From positions 1,065,001 through 1,129,000 of the forward strand of contig NZ_CP029761.1 of NCBI RefSeq assembly GCF_006874585.1: DNA of 64,000 nucleotides, in the 5' to 3' direction. The position numbers and the translations under genes were made by a program. The notes below the pieces were generated by a model, which had not been told where the DNA came from, made no database searches, and saw nothing but the letters and a program-made list of their open reading frames with translations. The DNA comes from Sphingomonas sp. IC081 (lineage in GTDB: Bacteria > Pseudomonadota > Alphaproteobacteria > Sphingomonadales > Sphingomonadaceae). Shown here in pieces: positions 43,549 to 52,391 of the stretch (position 1 is its first letter; each line of letters begins with the position of its first letter).

Positions 43549-43579
43549 GCCCGCGCCGTTACGATACGGCGCGGGCATG
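43546..43579. repeat. 14-bp perfect hairpin covering the sdhE start codon
   Basis: Arms CATGCCCGCGCCGT and ACGGCGCGGGCATG around a TACGAT loop. On the minus strand the ATG at 43548 lies at the outer end of the stem. No T-run follows, so it may control translation rather than end transcription. Confidence 0.7.
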
Positions 43580-43593
43580 AGCAAGGTTTTGGG

Positions 43594-44016
43594 TTAGCGC
43601 TGGATCACCTTGATGATCTCGCTGACGGGTCTGCCGGTCAGCGTCTTGGGCACTTCGGCCCGCAGCGAGGCTTTCAGTTCCTTGTGGTAGTGCCTTCGCA
43701 TCTCACCAAGGGAGCGCGGATCGGCGACGATGACCAGTTCGGCGATTTCCCCTTCCAGTACCTGCTGGTTGAGCCATCCGGTCACGGCGGCGACATGGGC
43801 GCTCTCGTCGTGCGAGTCGTTGCTGCCGTCGCCGGTGCGGGCCTGATGGCGCCTTGGCGCGTCGCTGCGGCGGGCGCCGGCGCTGAAGTTGGTGGCCTCC
43901 AGCGCGGGGGGCTCCATGGCCGTCAGCCGCGGGGCGGCCTCGGCGCCCGAATTGCGGTAGAGTTCGAAGTTCTCGCCGTCGACGATTGCGAAAACGGTTC
44001 CGCGGGACATCCGCAT
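43594..44016 (-). CDS. Host-attachment-family protein (baeRF-like)
   Basis: A 140-residue protein resembling the family first annotated as required for attachment of Agrobacterium to host cells, now linked to a release-factor-like baeRF fold. Its conserved features are the start RGTVFAIVDGENFELYRN and the ELVIVADPRSLGEMRRHYHKEL segment. The middle (about 40-75) is low complexity. The actual biochemistry is not established. The ATG at 44016 is preceded by AGGAG nine bases upstream. It is followed by the sdhE hairpin and diverges from recG. Confidence 0.75.
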   Translation of the reverse strand: MRMSRGTVFAIVDGENFELYRNSGAEAAPRLTAMEPPALEATNFSAGARRSDAPRRHQARTGDGSNDSHDESAHVAAVTGWLNQQVLEGEIAELVIVADPRSLGEMRRHYHKELKASLRAEVPKTLTGRPVSEIIKVIQR

Positions 44017-44123
44017 GAATGGCTCTCCTGTGCAGTTGGGTTCACCAAGGCAACGGGTCTGTCCGCAAATCCGTTCCCCATCGGTCTGGTGAAACGCGCC
44101 GCACTCGCGCTAAGAGGCTGCTC

Positions 44124-46181
44124 ATGCGGCCCGAAGCTCTGAATTGCCTGTTTGTCGAAACCGATGCCCTCGACGGCGTGGGCCCCAAGCTCAAGCGCCC
44201 GCTCGAAAAGCTGGGCCTCACGCGGCTGCGGGATCTTGTCTATCACTTGCCCGATCGTTTCGTGGAGCGGCGCGCGGTCACCCATCTGGACGAGGCCAAC
44301 GTCGGCGAGAACGTCATCGTCCAGTTGACGGTGCGCGAGCATCGCGCCTCGTCCGGGCGCGGGCCGTTCCGGGTGGTGACCGAAGACGCGCTCGGCAACA
44401 TTTGCTCGATCACTTATTTCGGCCGCGCCTCCTACACCGCGAAAAAGCAGCTTCCGGTGGGCGAGACGCGCTGGGTGGCCGGTCGGCTCGACCAGTACGG
44501 CCAGATGCTCCAGATGGTGCACCCCGAACATGTTTCGGAGGACAGCGCCGCGCCGGTAGGGCAGCTGTGCGAGGCGGTCTATCCGCTGTCTGAAGGACTG
44601 ACGCAGGGGCGCGTGGGCGGTCTGGTCCAGCAGGCGCTCAAGGTCCTGCCGGAATTGGCGGAATGGATCGAGCCCAGTCTCTACGACAAGATGAAGTGGC
44701 CTGCCTGGCGCGAGGCGGTGATGGAGGCGCATCGCGGCGTCAACGGGCCCGCGCGCGACCGCCTGGCCTATGACGAATTGCTGGCCAACGCGCTGGCGCT
44801 GATGCTGGTGCGCGAGAGCAATCGCCGCCAGTCGGGCACGCCGCTGAAAGGCGACGGTTCGCTGCGTGCCAAGCTCAAGCTGCCTTTCGCGCTGACCGGC
44901 GCGCAGAAGCGCTCGATCGACGAGATCGAGGGCGATGTTGCGCAGCAGGCACCGATGCTGCGCTTGCTGCAGGGCGATGTCGGTGCGGGCAAGACGGTCG
45001 TCGCGCTCAACGCGATGCTGATCGCGGTGGAGGCGGGGGCGCAGGCCGCCCTGCTGGCACCAACCGAAATCCTTGCCCGCCAGCACTATGAGACGCTCGC
45101 GCGGATGCTGCAGGGCACGGGCGTCGAGATTGCGCTGCTAACCGGGCGCGACAAGGGCAAGGCGCGCGAGGCGATCCTCATGGGGCTGATCGGTGGCTCC
45201 ATAGATATCGTCGTGGGCACCCATGCGATTTTCCAGGACACGGTGTCCTATCGCAATCTCGCGCTGGTGGTGATCGACGAGCAGCACCGTTTTGGCGTTG
45301 GCCAGCGGCTGATGCTCGCCCGCAAGGGGCGGCGCACGCCGCATACGCTGGCGATGACCGCGACACCGATCCCGCGCACGCTGACTTTGGCACAATACGG
45401 CGAGATGGAAGTCTCCAAGCTCGACGAATTGCCTCCGGGGCGCCAGGCGATTGACACCCGCGTCGTCTCGGTGGAGCGCATGGGCGACGTCGTCGGTGCC
45501 ATCGCCCGCCATATCGAGACCGGGCAGCAGGCCTATTGGGTCTGTCCGATGGTGAGTGAAAGCGAGAACGACGATCTGGCTGCTGCCGAGGCGCGTTATG
45601 CGACGCTGAAGGAGCGATTCGGCGATACGGTCGTGCTTGTCCATGGGCAGTTGAAGCCGGAGGCGAAGGACGCGGGCATGGAGCGCTTTGCCAGTGGCGA
45701 GGCTTCGGTGCTGGTGGCGACGACGGTGATCGAGGTTGGTGTTGACGTGCCCAACGCCACGTTGATGGTGATCGAGCAGGCGGAGCGTTTCGGTCTTGCC
45801 CAGCTTCACCAGTTGCGCGGACGCGTGGGGCGCGGCAGCGAGAAATCGACATGCCTGCTGCTACGGGGGCAGCAGCTGAGTGAAACCGCCCGTCAGCGTC
45901 TTGCCCTGATGCGCGAGACGCAGGACGGCTTCCGACTGGCGGAAGAGGATCTGCAGCTGCGCGGCGGCGGCGAACTGCTGGGCACGCGGCAGTCGGGCGA
46001 CACGCCGTTCCGCATTGCCAGCCTTGAGCAGATCACCAAGCTGTTGCCGCTGGCCCATGATGACGCGCGGCTGCTGATCGAGCGTGACGGCGGCCTCACC
46101 GGTCCGCGCGGCGAGGCGGCACGGCTGCTGCTCTATCTGTTCGAGCGGGATTGGGGTGTGCAGCTTCTGCGAGGCGGTTGA
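44124..46181 (+). CDS. recG: ATP-dependent DNA helicase RecG
   Basis: Remodels stalled replication forks and branch points, 685 residues. The wedge/OB domain (about 1-250) is followed by Walker [44 protein letters not shown] and the C-terminal RGRVGRGSEKSTCLLL and LQLRGGGELLGTRQSG. The ATG at 44124 (MRPEALNCLFVET) is preceded by AAGAGG; a longer frame upstream is not family-like. A small gene follows 68 bp downstream. Confidence 0.97.
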   Translation: MRPEALNCLFVETDALDGVGPKLKRPLEKLGLTRLRDLVYHLPDRFVERRAVTHLDEANVGENVIVQLTVREHRASSGRGPFRVVTEDALGNICSITYFGRASYTAKKQLPVGETRWVAGRLDQYGQMLQMVHPEHVSEDSAAPVGQLCEAVYPLSEGLTQGRVGGLVQQALKVLPELAEWIEPSLYDKMKWPAWREAVMEAHRGVNGPARDRLAYDELLANALALMLVRESNRRQSGTPLKGDGSLRAKLKLPFALTGAQKRSIDEIEGDVAQQAPMLRLLQGDVGAGKTVVALNAMLIAVEAGAQAALLAPTEILARQHYETLARMLQGTGVEIALLTGRDKGKAREAILMGLIGGSIDIVVGTHAIFQDTVSYRNLALVVIDEQHRFGVGQRLMLARKGRRTPHTLAMTATPIPRTLTLAQYGEMEVSKLDELPPGRQAIDTRVVSVERMGDVVGAIARHIETGQQAYWVCPMVSESENDDLAAAEARYATLKERFGDTVVLVHGQLKPEAKDAGMERFASGEASVLVATTVIEVGVDVPNATLMVIEQAERFGLAQLHQLRGRVGRGSEKSTCLLLRGQQLSETARQRLALMRETQDGFRLAEEDLQLRGGGELLGTRQSGDTPFRIASLEQITKLLPLAHDDARLLIERDGGLTGPRGEAARLLLYLFERDWGVQLLRGG

Positions 46182-46249
46182 GCGCCTCTCTCCATAAAGC
46201 GGGGGACGCCGCAATTGACTTGCTTGCGCCGCCCTGTGATGGCCGTGGC

Positions 46250-46555
46250 ATGCCCCAGAAACCGGATATCCAGCTCGCCATTTTTGCCCAGGCAGTCGAC
46301 GCGGTCGGCGGACAGCGCGTGATGGCGCGCTACATGGGCGTTTCCGAAAAGGAAGTGCGCGATTTCCTCTCCGGCGACGTGGCGCTGGATCGCAATGCAT
46401 TGCGCTCGGCCTCGCAGGGGCTGATCAAGCAGGCCGACATGTGTCGCCGGCTCGAACGCAAGCTGTCCCCGGCCTTTGTCGAGAACATGACCGACAAGCA
46501 GCTGGAGGGGCTTACATTGCCCGATGGACGGCCCGAGAACCACAAGCAGGGTTGA
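46250..46555 (+). CDS. Small conserved-looking protein, possible HTH, unknown
   Basis: A 101-residue protein, MPQKPDIQLAIFAQAVDAV..., with a helix-turn-helix-like centre (QRVMARYMGVSEKEVRDFLSG) and a charged helical tail. It is not clearly any named regulator. The ATG at 46250 fits best because the preceding in-frame codons are arbitrary. It follows recG by 68 bp and ends at a good terminator, so it may be in the recG transcript. Confidence 0.6.
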   Translation: MPQKPDIQLAIFAQAVDAVGGQRVMARYMGVSEKEVRDFLSGDVALDRNALRSASQGLIKQADMCRRLERKLSPAFVENMTDKQLEGLTLPDGRPENHKQG

Positions 46556-46580
46556 TCCGGCACAAGCCGCAATATCGAGG

Positions 46581-46612
46581 GGCGGAGGCTTGGATGGAGC
46601 CTTCGCCTTTTT
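46581..46612 (+). terminator. Rho-independent terminator after recG operon
   Basis: Arms GGCGGAGGCT and AGCCTTCGCC (one G-T pair), loop TGGATGG, then TTTTTCTTT. Confidence 0.8.
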
Positions 46613-46650
46613 CTTTGCGTGCGGGATTCGTTGCCTGTGCCGCAGATAGC

Positions 46651-46675
46651 AAAAAACCCAGCGTTTCCGCTGGGT
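46651..46675 (-). terminator. Rho-independent terminator of tRNA-Pro
   Basis: On the minus strand ACCCAGCG, GAAA loop, CGCTGGGT, then a TTTTT run; the stem is perfect. Confidence 0.85.
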
Positions 46676-46701
46676 CTCTATGCCTCACCCGAAGGTGAAA
46701 A

Positions 46702-46778
46702 TGGTCGGGGAAAGAGGATTCGAACCTCCGGCCCCTGCCTCCCGAAGACAGTGCTCTACCAGGCTGAGCTATTCCCCG
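46702..46778 (-). tRNA. tRNA-Pro (CGG)
   Basis: A 77-nt cloverleaf with encoded CCA. Anticodon loop TTCGGGA gives CGG, read as proline for codon CCG. It has its own promoter at 46819-46847 and terminator at 46651-46675. Between recG's terminator and the chemoreceptor gene nothing else was seen. Confidence 0.95.
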
Positions 46779-46818
46779 ACCGGAGGGCGTTCCGAAGAGC
46801 GCCCGGGGCAGGAGCGCG

Positions 46819-46847
46819 CCTATATAGGGCGACTCTCAGGGTGGCAA
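46819..46847 (-). promoter_or_regulatory. Promoter of tRNA-Pro
   Basis: On the minus strand TTGCCA, 17 bp, TATAGG followed by CGCGC; same pattern as the tRNA-Asn promoter. Confidence 0.65.
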
Positions 46848-46864
46848 GTGTAGAAAATTGCTTT

Positions 46865-48412
46865 TTATGCTGCATGGCGCACCGAGGGTGTGGACAACTT
46901 TTGCAAGGAGCCGGTCGCGCTCCCGGAAACGCGGAAATGCGCGACGATGCGCGCCAGGTTTTCCGCTTCGCTGGAAAGATTGCGTGCGGCGGCGGTTCCT
47001 TGCTCGACCATTGCGGCGTTCTGCTGCGTTGCCGAATCAAGGCCGCCGACGCGTTCGTTGATTCGTCCGATGTCGGTCGCCTGTTCCATCGACACCTGGG
47101 CGATCCGGGCGAGAGCCTCGTCGATTTCTGCAATGGCGCTGACGATGGTCATCAGCGATTCGCCCGATTGGCCTACCAGCTTCACGCCCGAGGCGACTTG
47201 CTGTGTGGAGGCGCCGATCAGCGCCTTGATCTGGTTGGCGGCATCGGCAGACCTCTGGGCCAGGGCGCGCACTTCCGTCGCCACCACGGCAAAACCCTTG
47301 CCCGCCTCGCCGGCACGGGCGGCCTCGACGCCGGCATTGAGGGCCAGCAGGTTGGTCTGGAAGGCGATGCCGTCGATCAGGGCGATGATCTGGCTGATCT
47401 CGTTGGCGGAGCTTTCGATCTCGCCCATCGTCATGACGGCGTCCTCGACGATTGCGGCGCCGCTCATCGCGTCGTTGCGGGCCTTGGCCACGCCCGCCTG
47501 GAGCTCGCGGGCGCTGGAGGCATTGTCCTGAACCGTGGTGTTGAGCGCGCGCAGGGTCGTGGCGATGTCCTCGACCGTCGCGGCCTGCCGTTCGGTGCGC
47601 AGGGCAAGGTCGTCGGTGGCGGAGCGGATCTCGAGTGATCCGGTCTCGATCTGGCGGGCCGATTCGCCCACCCCGCGCACGATGCCGTCGAGGTCTTCCG
47701 CAGCGGAATTGAAGTAGCCGCGCAATTCCTCGTAGCTGGCGGGAAAGGTCTGGGCCAGCCGCAGCGAAAGGTCGCCGGCTGCAAGCGAACGAAGCCCGTC
47801 GCCAATGCTGTCGATCACGCTCCTTTGCTCGTCGGCCGCTGCGGCCCGTTCCTGTTCAGCCGCATGCTGGAGCGCTTCTCGCGCTTCGTGTGCCGCAGCC
47901 TGGTCGATCACCAGCTTTTCAAGCCGGATGGCGACCATGACCAGCACCAGCGTTTCGGCGATGACGATCGCCGCGTGAAGGACAACCCGGCCGAATTCGC
48001 CGCCATTGGTGAAGACGAGCGAAGGCGCGATGAAATTGGTCAGCAGGTGATGGACCGCGGTTATGGCTGCAGACAGCAAAATGGGCCGCCAGTCGGCGAG
48101 AATCGCCAACATGGCGATCGTCGCGAAAAACAGCATGTGGAGGTCGATCATCCATTCGTGACCGGACCATTGCCACAGCAGGATGGCCGGATAGAGCGGC
48201 AAGGTCAGGCCGAGGGCCAGGCGGCTCTGCGGCCCGCTTTCGCTGCGCAGTACCAGCCAGGTAGGCGCGAGTGTCACCAGCACGGCAGCAACAGGCGGGG
48301 CGAGGCCGCTCTGTGCGAACAGAGTGCCGCCCAGCGTTATCAGCACGCCGATCCAGCATACCAGGACGAGCCCCTGGGCTCCTTTGCGACGCAGTTCTTC
48401 CAGTTCATTCAT
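46865..48412 (-). CDS. Methyl-accepting chemotaxis protein with polytopic N-terminal domain
   Basis: A 515-residue chemoreceptor. The N-terminal part (about 1-190) has about six hydrophobic helices rather than the normal two with a periplasmic ligand domain, and so resembles an integral-membrane sensor. A HAMP-like stretch ([18 protein letters not shown]) and a long coiled coil follow, with the highly conserved tip [21 protein letters not shown] and [18 protein letters not shown] that binds CheA and CheW. The start is the ATG at 48412, which overlaps the stop of the upstream 115-residue gene (ATGA). The ligand is unknown; no che genes are in the window. Confidence 0.85.
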   Translation of the reverse strand: MNELEELRRKGAQGLVLVCWIGVLITLGGTLFAQSGLAPPVAAVLVTLAPTWLVLRSESGPQSRLALGLTLPLYPAILLWQWSGHEWMIDLHMLFFATIAMLAILADWRPILLSAAITAVHHLLTNFIAPSLVFTNGGEFGRVVLHAAIVIAETLVLVMVAIRLEKLVIDQAAAHEAREALQHAAEQERAAAADEQRSVIDSIGDGLRSLAAGDLSLRLAQTFPASYEELRGYFNSAAEDLDGIVRGVGESARQIETGSLEIRSATDDLALRTERQAATVEDIATTLRALNTTVQDNASSARELQAGVAKARNDAMSGAAIVEDAVMTMGEIESSANEISQIIALIDGIAFQTNLLALNAGVEAARAGEAGKGFAVVATEVRALAQRSADAANQIKALIGASTQQVASGVKLVGQSGESLMTIVSAIAEIDEALARIAQVSMEQATDIGRINERVGGLDSATQQNAAMVEQGTAAARNLSSEAENLARIVAHFRVSGSATGSLQKLSTPSVRHAA

Positions 48413-48756
48413 GGTCGGAGATTCGGTTCTTTTTGGAGGGAGTGCCCACAAAGGGCTTCGGGAACGGAAATCAGGAGGGCGCCTTGCCGCAGGGCGGCGA
48501 GCGTGGCGCGCGCAGAGGGTACGCGGACGAAGACGCTGCCGGGCCAGGGGCCACGGGCGATCACGCCTGCACGCACGTCATGCGCCCATTGGAACGGGGC
48601 GGCACTGCCATTGCCGGGGGAGACGTAAAGTGCGATCCCGCCTCTGGCCGGTGTCAGTGCGAAGCAAACGGTCGCAACGGCGACGAGGCCTTGAAGGGTC
48701 AGCACGCCTTTTGCCGCGGTCTTGCTCTTGGCGCGGGGGCTGGCGGTGTTTGTCAT
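48409..48756 (-). CDS. 115-residue protein coupled to chemoreceptor, unknown
   Basis: A small protein with one hydrophobic helix (about 18-38, [19 protein letters not shown]) followed by about 75 residues probably outside the cytoplasm ([21 protein letters not shown]). No domain was recognised. Its stop overlaps the start of the chemoreceptor gene by 4 bp, so the two are translated together. The ATG at 48756 is the best start; the frame continues upstream over thyA only as antisense. A role as receptor partner is inference. Confidence 0.6.
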   Translation of the reverse strand: MTNTASPRAKSKTAAKGVLTLQGLVAVATVCFALTPARGGIALYVSPGNGSAAPFQWAHDVRAGVIARGPWPGSVFVRVPSARATLAALRQGALLISVPEALCGHSLQKEPNLRP

Positions 48757-48882
48757 GGCATCAATTATAGAGCCGCAGTCCTGCCTAGCTGCGAAGATGA
48801 CCATAAGGTAAAGCACAAGGGTGAGGGCGGCTCGGGCGAAGCTGCTCTTTCCCTTGCGGCTCGGGGGAGGTAGGTCAGGGGC

Positions 48883-49860
48883 ATGACCGACAGCCTGATC
48901 GAAGCCGCCAGAATCGACCCGTCCCGCGCAGCCTCGGGGCGGCACTGGGAATGGCAGTATCTCGACCTTATGCGCCGCATCTGGGAGCAGGGTGACGAAC
49001 GGGTGGACCGTACCGGCGTGGGCACCCGCTCGGTCTTCGGGGCGACCATTCGCTTCGATCTGTCGGGCGGGCTGATGCCGCTGCTCACGACCAAGCGTGT
49101 CTACTGGAAGACTGCGAGCCGCGAGATGCTGTGGTTTCTGACGGGTGACACCAACATCCGCTCGCTCTGTGCGCAGGGCGTGGAAATCTGGACCGACTGG
49201 CCGCTCGACCGTTACCGCAAGGCGACGGGTGAGGAGATTGCCCGAGCCGATTTCTCCCGCCGCATCGTCGAGGATGAGGGCTTCGCGGCAGAATGGGGCG
49301 ATCTCGGTCCGGTCTATGGCAAGCAATGGGTCGACTGGCCGGTCTACGAGCCTACCGGCGACGGACTCTACAAGAAGCGTGAGCACGGCGTGAACCAGGT
49401 CGCGCAAGTGATCGAGAGCCTCAAGAGCAATCCCGGCAGCCGCCGCCACATCATCGAGGGCTGGAACGTTGCCGAACTGGACACGATGGCGCTGCCGCCG
49501 TGCCACAAGACCTATCAGTTCCACGTTGCCGAGGGCCGGCTGTCATGCATTCTCTATCAGCGCAGCTGCGATCTTGGTCTCGGCTTCGCCTTCAACATGT
49601 GGTCACTGGCGCTGCTGACGCGCATGTTTGCGCAGCAGTGCAACCTTGAACCGGGTGAGGCCGTTTGGATGGGTGGTGATGTCCATCTCTATCTCAACCA
49701 CGCCAGCCTCGTCGAAGAGCAGCTGTCGCGTCAGCCCTCGGGCGAGGCGCGGCTGGATATCGTGCGCAAGCCCGATTCGATCTTCGACTATCGGATCGAG
49801 GATTTCGCGGTTTCCGGTTATGCTCCGCAGGCCCACATCGCCGCGCCTGTCGCGGTGTGA
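48883..49860 (+). CDS. thyA: Thymidylate synthase
   Basis: Makes dTMP from dUMP using methylene-THF, 325 residues. Catalytic Cys207 lies in ALPPCHKTYQFHV; RRHIIEGWNV, DLGLGFAFN and the YLNH motif are all normal. The protein is longer than E. coli ThyA (264) mainly by an N-terminal extension of about 20 residues and an insert near 115-150. The ATG at 48883 has GGGAGGTAGG upstream. It diverges from the coupled 115-residue gene. Confidence 0.96.
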   Translation: MTDSLIEAARIDPSRAASGRHWEWQYLDLMRRIWEQGDERVDRTGVGTRSVFGATIRFDLSGGLMPLLTTKRVYWKTASREMLWFLTGDTNIRSLCAQGVEIWTDWPLDRYRKATGEEIARADFSRRIVEDEGFAAEWGDLGPVYGKQWVDWPVYEPTGDGLYKKREHGVNQVAQVIESLKSNPGSRRHIIEGWNVAELDTMALPPCHKTYQFHVAEGRLSCILYQRSCDLGLGFAFNMWSLALLTRMFAQQCNLEPGEAVWMGGDVHLYLNHASLVEEQLSRQPSGEARLDIVRKPDSIFDYRIEDFAVSGYAPQAHIAAPVAV

Positions 49861-49891
49861 CGGGCCTTTGGGGCGGCCAATCGACTCTGTA

Positions 49892-49919
49892 TTGACATTA
49901 CCCTTGGTTGAAATATTGT
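49892..49919 (+). promoter_or_regulatory. Candidate sigma70-type promoter of bkd operon
   Basis: TTGACA, 16 bp, TATTGT, 97 bp before the E1 alpha ATG, in a locally AT-rich stretch. Confidence 0.55.
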
Positions 49920-50015
49920 GACCTGACTGTGGAATTTTGAAACTCTCCGTTAACCGTTGTTTTCGGCGTAGTTTCGCTCTCCACGGCCCGATTCAATGCG
50001 GGAGAGGAAACAAAA

Positions 50016-51329
50016 ATGGCTTCAGGCCCGACACGTACAGGTCCCACGCGTACAGGTAAGTCGCGCGGCAATCTGCCGCCCCTTGATCTTTATGTCCCCG
50101 AGCCGAAGTTCCGGCCCGGCGATCCGGTCGACTATTCGCATCTGGAAATTCCTGCCGCCGGCAAGCTGGCACGCCCCGACGAGGGGTGCGCCGCCAGCGA
50201 GACATGGCCGCTGACGCTCGACCTGATCCGCGTTCTGGATGAGAACGACGCGGCGGTGGGTGCGTGGAACCCCAATCTCGATCCCGAGACCCTGCGCCGC
50301 ATGCTGGCTTCGATGGCGCTCACCCGCGCTTTCGACGATCGCATGTATCGCGGCCAGCGACAGGGCAAGACCAGCTTCTACATGAAGTCCACGGGCGAGG
50401 AGGCGGTCTCGATCGCCTGCGCCCATGCGCTGGCCTTCGACGACATGGTGTTCCCCAGCTATCGCCAGCAGGGCATCCTGATCGCGCGCGGCTATCCGCT
50501 GGTGGAGATGGTCAACCAGATCTACTCCAACCGCGCGGACCCTCTGAAGGGCCGCCAGCTGCCGATCATGTATTCGGCCAAGGACTACGGGTTCTTCTCG
50601 ATTTCCGGCAACCTCGCCACACAGTTCCCGCAGGCGGTGGGCTGGGCGATGGCCAGCGCGATCAAGGGCGATACCCGCATCGCCACCAGCTTCGTGGGCG
50701 AAGGCTCCAGCGCGGAAGGCGATTTCCACGCAGCAATGACGTTCGCGGCGGTCTACAACGCGCCGGTCGTGCTCAATGTCGTCAACAACCAGTGGGCGAT
50801 TTCCAGCTTCTCGGGCTTCGCCGGGGCGGAGCGCACCACCTTTGCGGCGCGCGCCGCCGGTTACGGCATCGCCGGCCTGCGGGTGGACGGCAACGACATC
50901 CTGGCGGTCTATGCCGCGATGGAATGGGCCGCCAACCGTGCCCGCTCCAACCAGGGGCCGACGCTGATCGAGCACTTCACCTATCGCGCCGAGGGGCACT
51001 CCACCTCGGACGATCCCACGGCCTATCGCTCCGCGCATGAGCGTGAGGAATGGCCGCTGGGCGATCCGATCATGCGCCTGAAGAAGCATCTGATCGGGCT
51101 TGGCGAATGGTCCGAGGAGCGGCATGCCGAGATGGACCGCGACGCCGCCGAGCAAGTGAAGGCCGCCACCAAGGAGGCCGAGAAGAACGGCATTCTGGGC
51201 CACGGCCTGCACCATCCGTTCCACACCATGTTCGAGGACGTCTTCGAGGAACTGCCCTGGCACCTTGAAGAGCAGGCGGAGCAGGCGATCCGTGAGCGGC
51301 AGAGCAAGTTCCCGGATTGGAAGGACTGA
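50016..51329 (+). CDS. bkdA1: 2-oxoisovalerate dehydrogenase E1 alpha subunit
   Basis: The thiamine-diphosphate subunit of the branched-chain 2-oxoacid dehydrogenase complex that breaks down Val, Leu and Ile, 437 residues. The TPP motif is VGEGSSAEGDFHAAM...VNNQWAIS; phosphorylation-loop-type sequence YRAEGHSTSDDPTAYR follows. Length and N-terminal extension favour the branched-chain over the pyruvate complex. The N-terminus has a doubled GPTRT written by a 15-bp tandem repeat (50025-50054). The ATG at 50016 has GGGAGAGG upstream. E1 beta starts 2 bp after its stop. Confidence 0.9.
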   Translation: MASGPTRTGPTRTGKSRGNLPPLDLYVPEPKFRPGDPVDYSHLEIPAAGKLARPDEGCAASETWPLTLDLIRVLDENDAAVGAWNPNLDPETLRRMLASMALTRAFDDRMYRGQRQGKTSFYMKSTGEEAVSIACAHALAFDDMVFPSYRQQGILIARGYPLVEMVNQIYSNRADPLKGRQLPIMYSAKDYGFFSISGNLATQFPQAVGWAMASAIKGDTRIATSFVGEGSSAEGDFHAAMTFAAVYNAPVVLNVVNNQWAISSFSGFAGAERTTFAARAAGYGIAGLRVDGNDILAVYAAMEWAANRARSNQGPTLIEHFTYRAEGHSTSDDPTAYRSAHEREEWPLGDPIMRLKKHLIGLGEWSEERHAEMDRDAAEQVKAATKEAEKNGILGHGLHHPFHTMFEDVFEELPWHLEEQAEQAIRERQSKFPDWKD

Positions 51330-51331
51330 TC

Positions 51332-52387
51332 ATGATGATTGAAGAAGATTCGGTCAGCCTCCACGACGCGCCGACCCGCCAGATGAACATGATCGAGGCG
51401 ATCAACGACGCGCTCGATATCATGATGGCGCGCGATCCCGATGTGGTGACCTTCGGTGAAGACGTCGGCTATTTCGGCGGCGTGTTCCGCGCGACGGCCA
51501 ATCTCCAGAAGAAGTACGGCCGCAACCGCGTGTTCGATACCCCGATCAACGAATGCGGCATCATCGGCGCTGCCGTGGGTATGGCCGCATACGGCCTGCG
51601 CCCGGTGCCGGAGATCCAGTTCGCGGACTATATCTATCCGGGCATGGACCAGCTCGTCTCCGAAGCGGCGCGTCTGCGCTATCGTTCGGCGGCGGAGTTC
51701 ATCGCGCCGATCACCGTGCGCTCGCCGTTCGGCGGCGGCATTTTCGGCGGCCAGACCCACAGTCAGAGCCCGGAAGCGCTGTTCACGCACGTTTCCGGCC
51801 TGAAGACGGTGATCCCGGCCAGCCCCTACGACGCCAAGGGCCTGCTGATCGCTGCCATCGAAGACAACGATCCGGTGATCTTCTTCGAGCCCAAGCGCAT
51901 CTATAACGGCCCGTTCGACGGCTATTACGATCGCCCGTCGAAGACGTGGAAGGGCCACCCGCTCGGCATGGTGCCGGAAGGGTACTATTCGATCCCGCTG
52001 GGCAAGGCACGGATCGTGCAGGAAGGTTCGGCGCTGACGGTGGTGACGTATGGCACCATGGTTCACGTGGCCGAGGCGGTGCTGGCCGAAAAGGGTGTCG
52101 ACGCCGAGATCATCGACTTGCGCACGCTGGTCCCGCTTGACCTGGGGGCTGTGGAAAAGTCCGTGGAAAAGACTGGGCGTTGCCTGGTGATACACGAGGC
52201 GACCCGCACCTCCGGCTTTGGCGCGGAACTGGTGACGCTGGTTCAGGAACGCTGCTTCTATCACCTGGAAGCGCCCGTCGAGCGTGTGACCGGCTTCGAT
52301 ACGCCGTACCCGCACAGCCTTGAGTGGGCCTATTTCCCCGGTCCCGTCCGCATTGGCGAGGCGGTCGATCGTCTGTTGAAGGATTGA
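51332..52387 (+). CDS. bkdA2: 2-oxoisovalerate dehydrogenase E1 beta subunit
   Basis: Partner of E1 alpha, 351 residues, closing the TPP site. Conserved parts are VVTFGEDVGYFGGVFRAT, TPINECGIIGAAVGMAAYG and PVPEIQFADYIYPGMDQL, the last two typical of branched-chain and pyruvate E1 beta. It starts with a double ATG at 51332, two bp after the E1 alpha stop; E2 starts 4 bp downstream. The three genes are one operon. Confidence 0.93.
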   Translation: MMIEEDSVSLHDAPTRQMNMIEAINDALDIMMARDPDVVTFGEDVGYFGGVFRATANLQKKYGRNRVFDTPINECGIIGAAVGMAAYGLRPVPEIQFADYIYPGMDQLVSEAARLRYRSAAEFIAPITVRSPFGGGIFGGQTHSQSPEALFTHVSGLKTVIPASPYDAKGLLIAAIEDNDPVIFFEPKRIYNGPFDGYYDRPSKTWKGHPLGMVPEGYYSIPLGKARIVQEGSALTVVTYGTMVHVAEAVLAEKGVDAEIIDLRTLVPLDLGAVEKSVEKTGRCLVIHEATRTSGFGAELVTLVQERCFYHLEAPVERVTGFDTPYPHSLEWAYFPGPVRIGEAVDRLLKD

Positions 52388-52391
52388 TTTG

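Noticed and set aside
46619..46860. Frame encoding GKRIRTSGPCLPKTVLYQ across the tRNA-Pro gene
   Set aside because: This is a known type of spurious protein made by translating across a tRNA.
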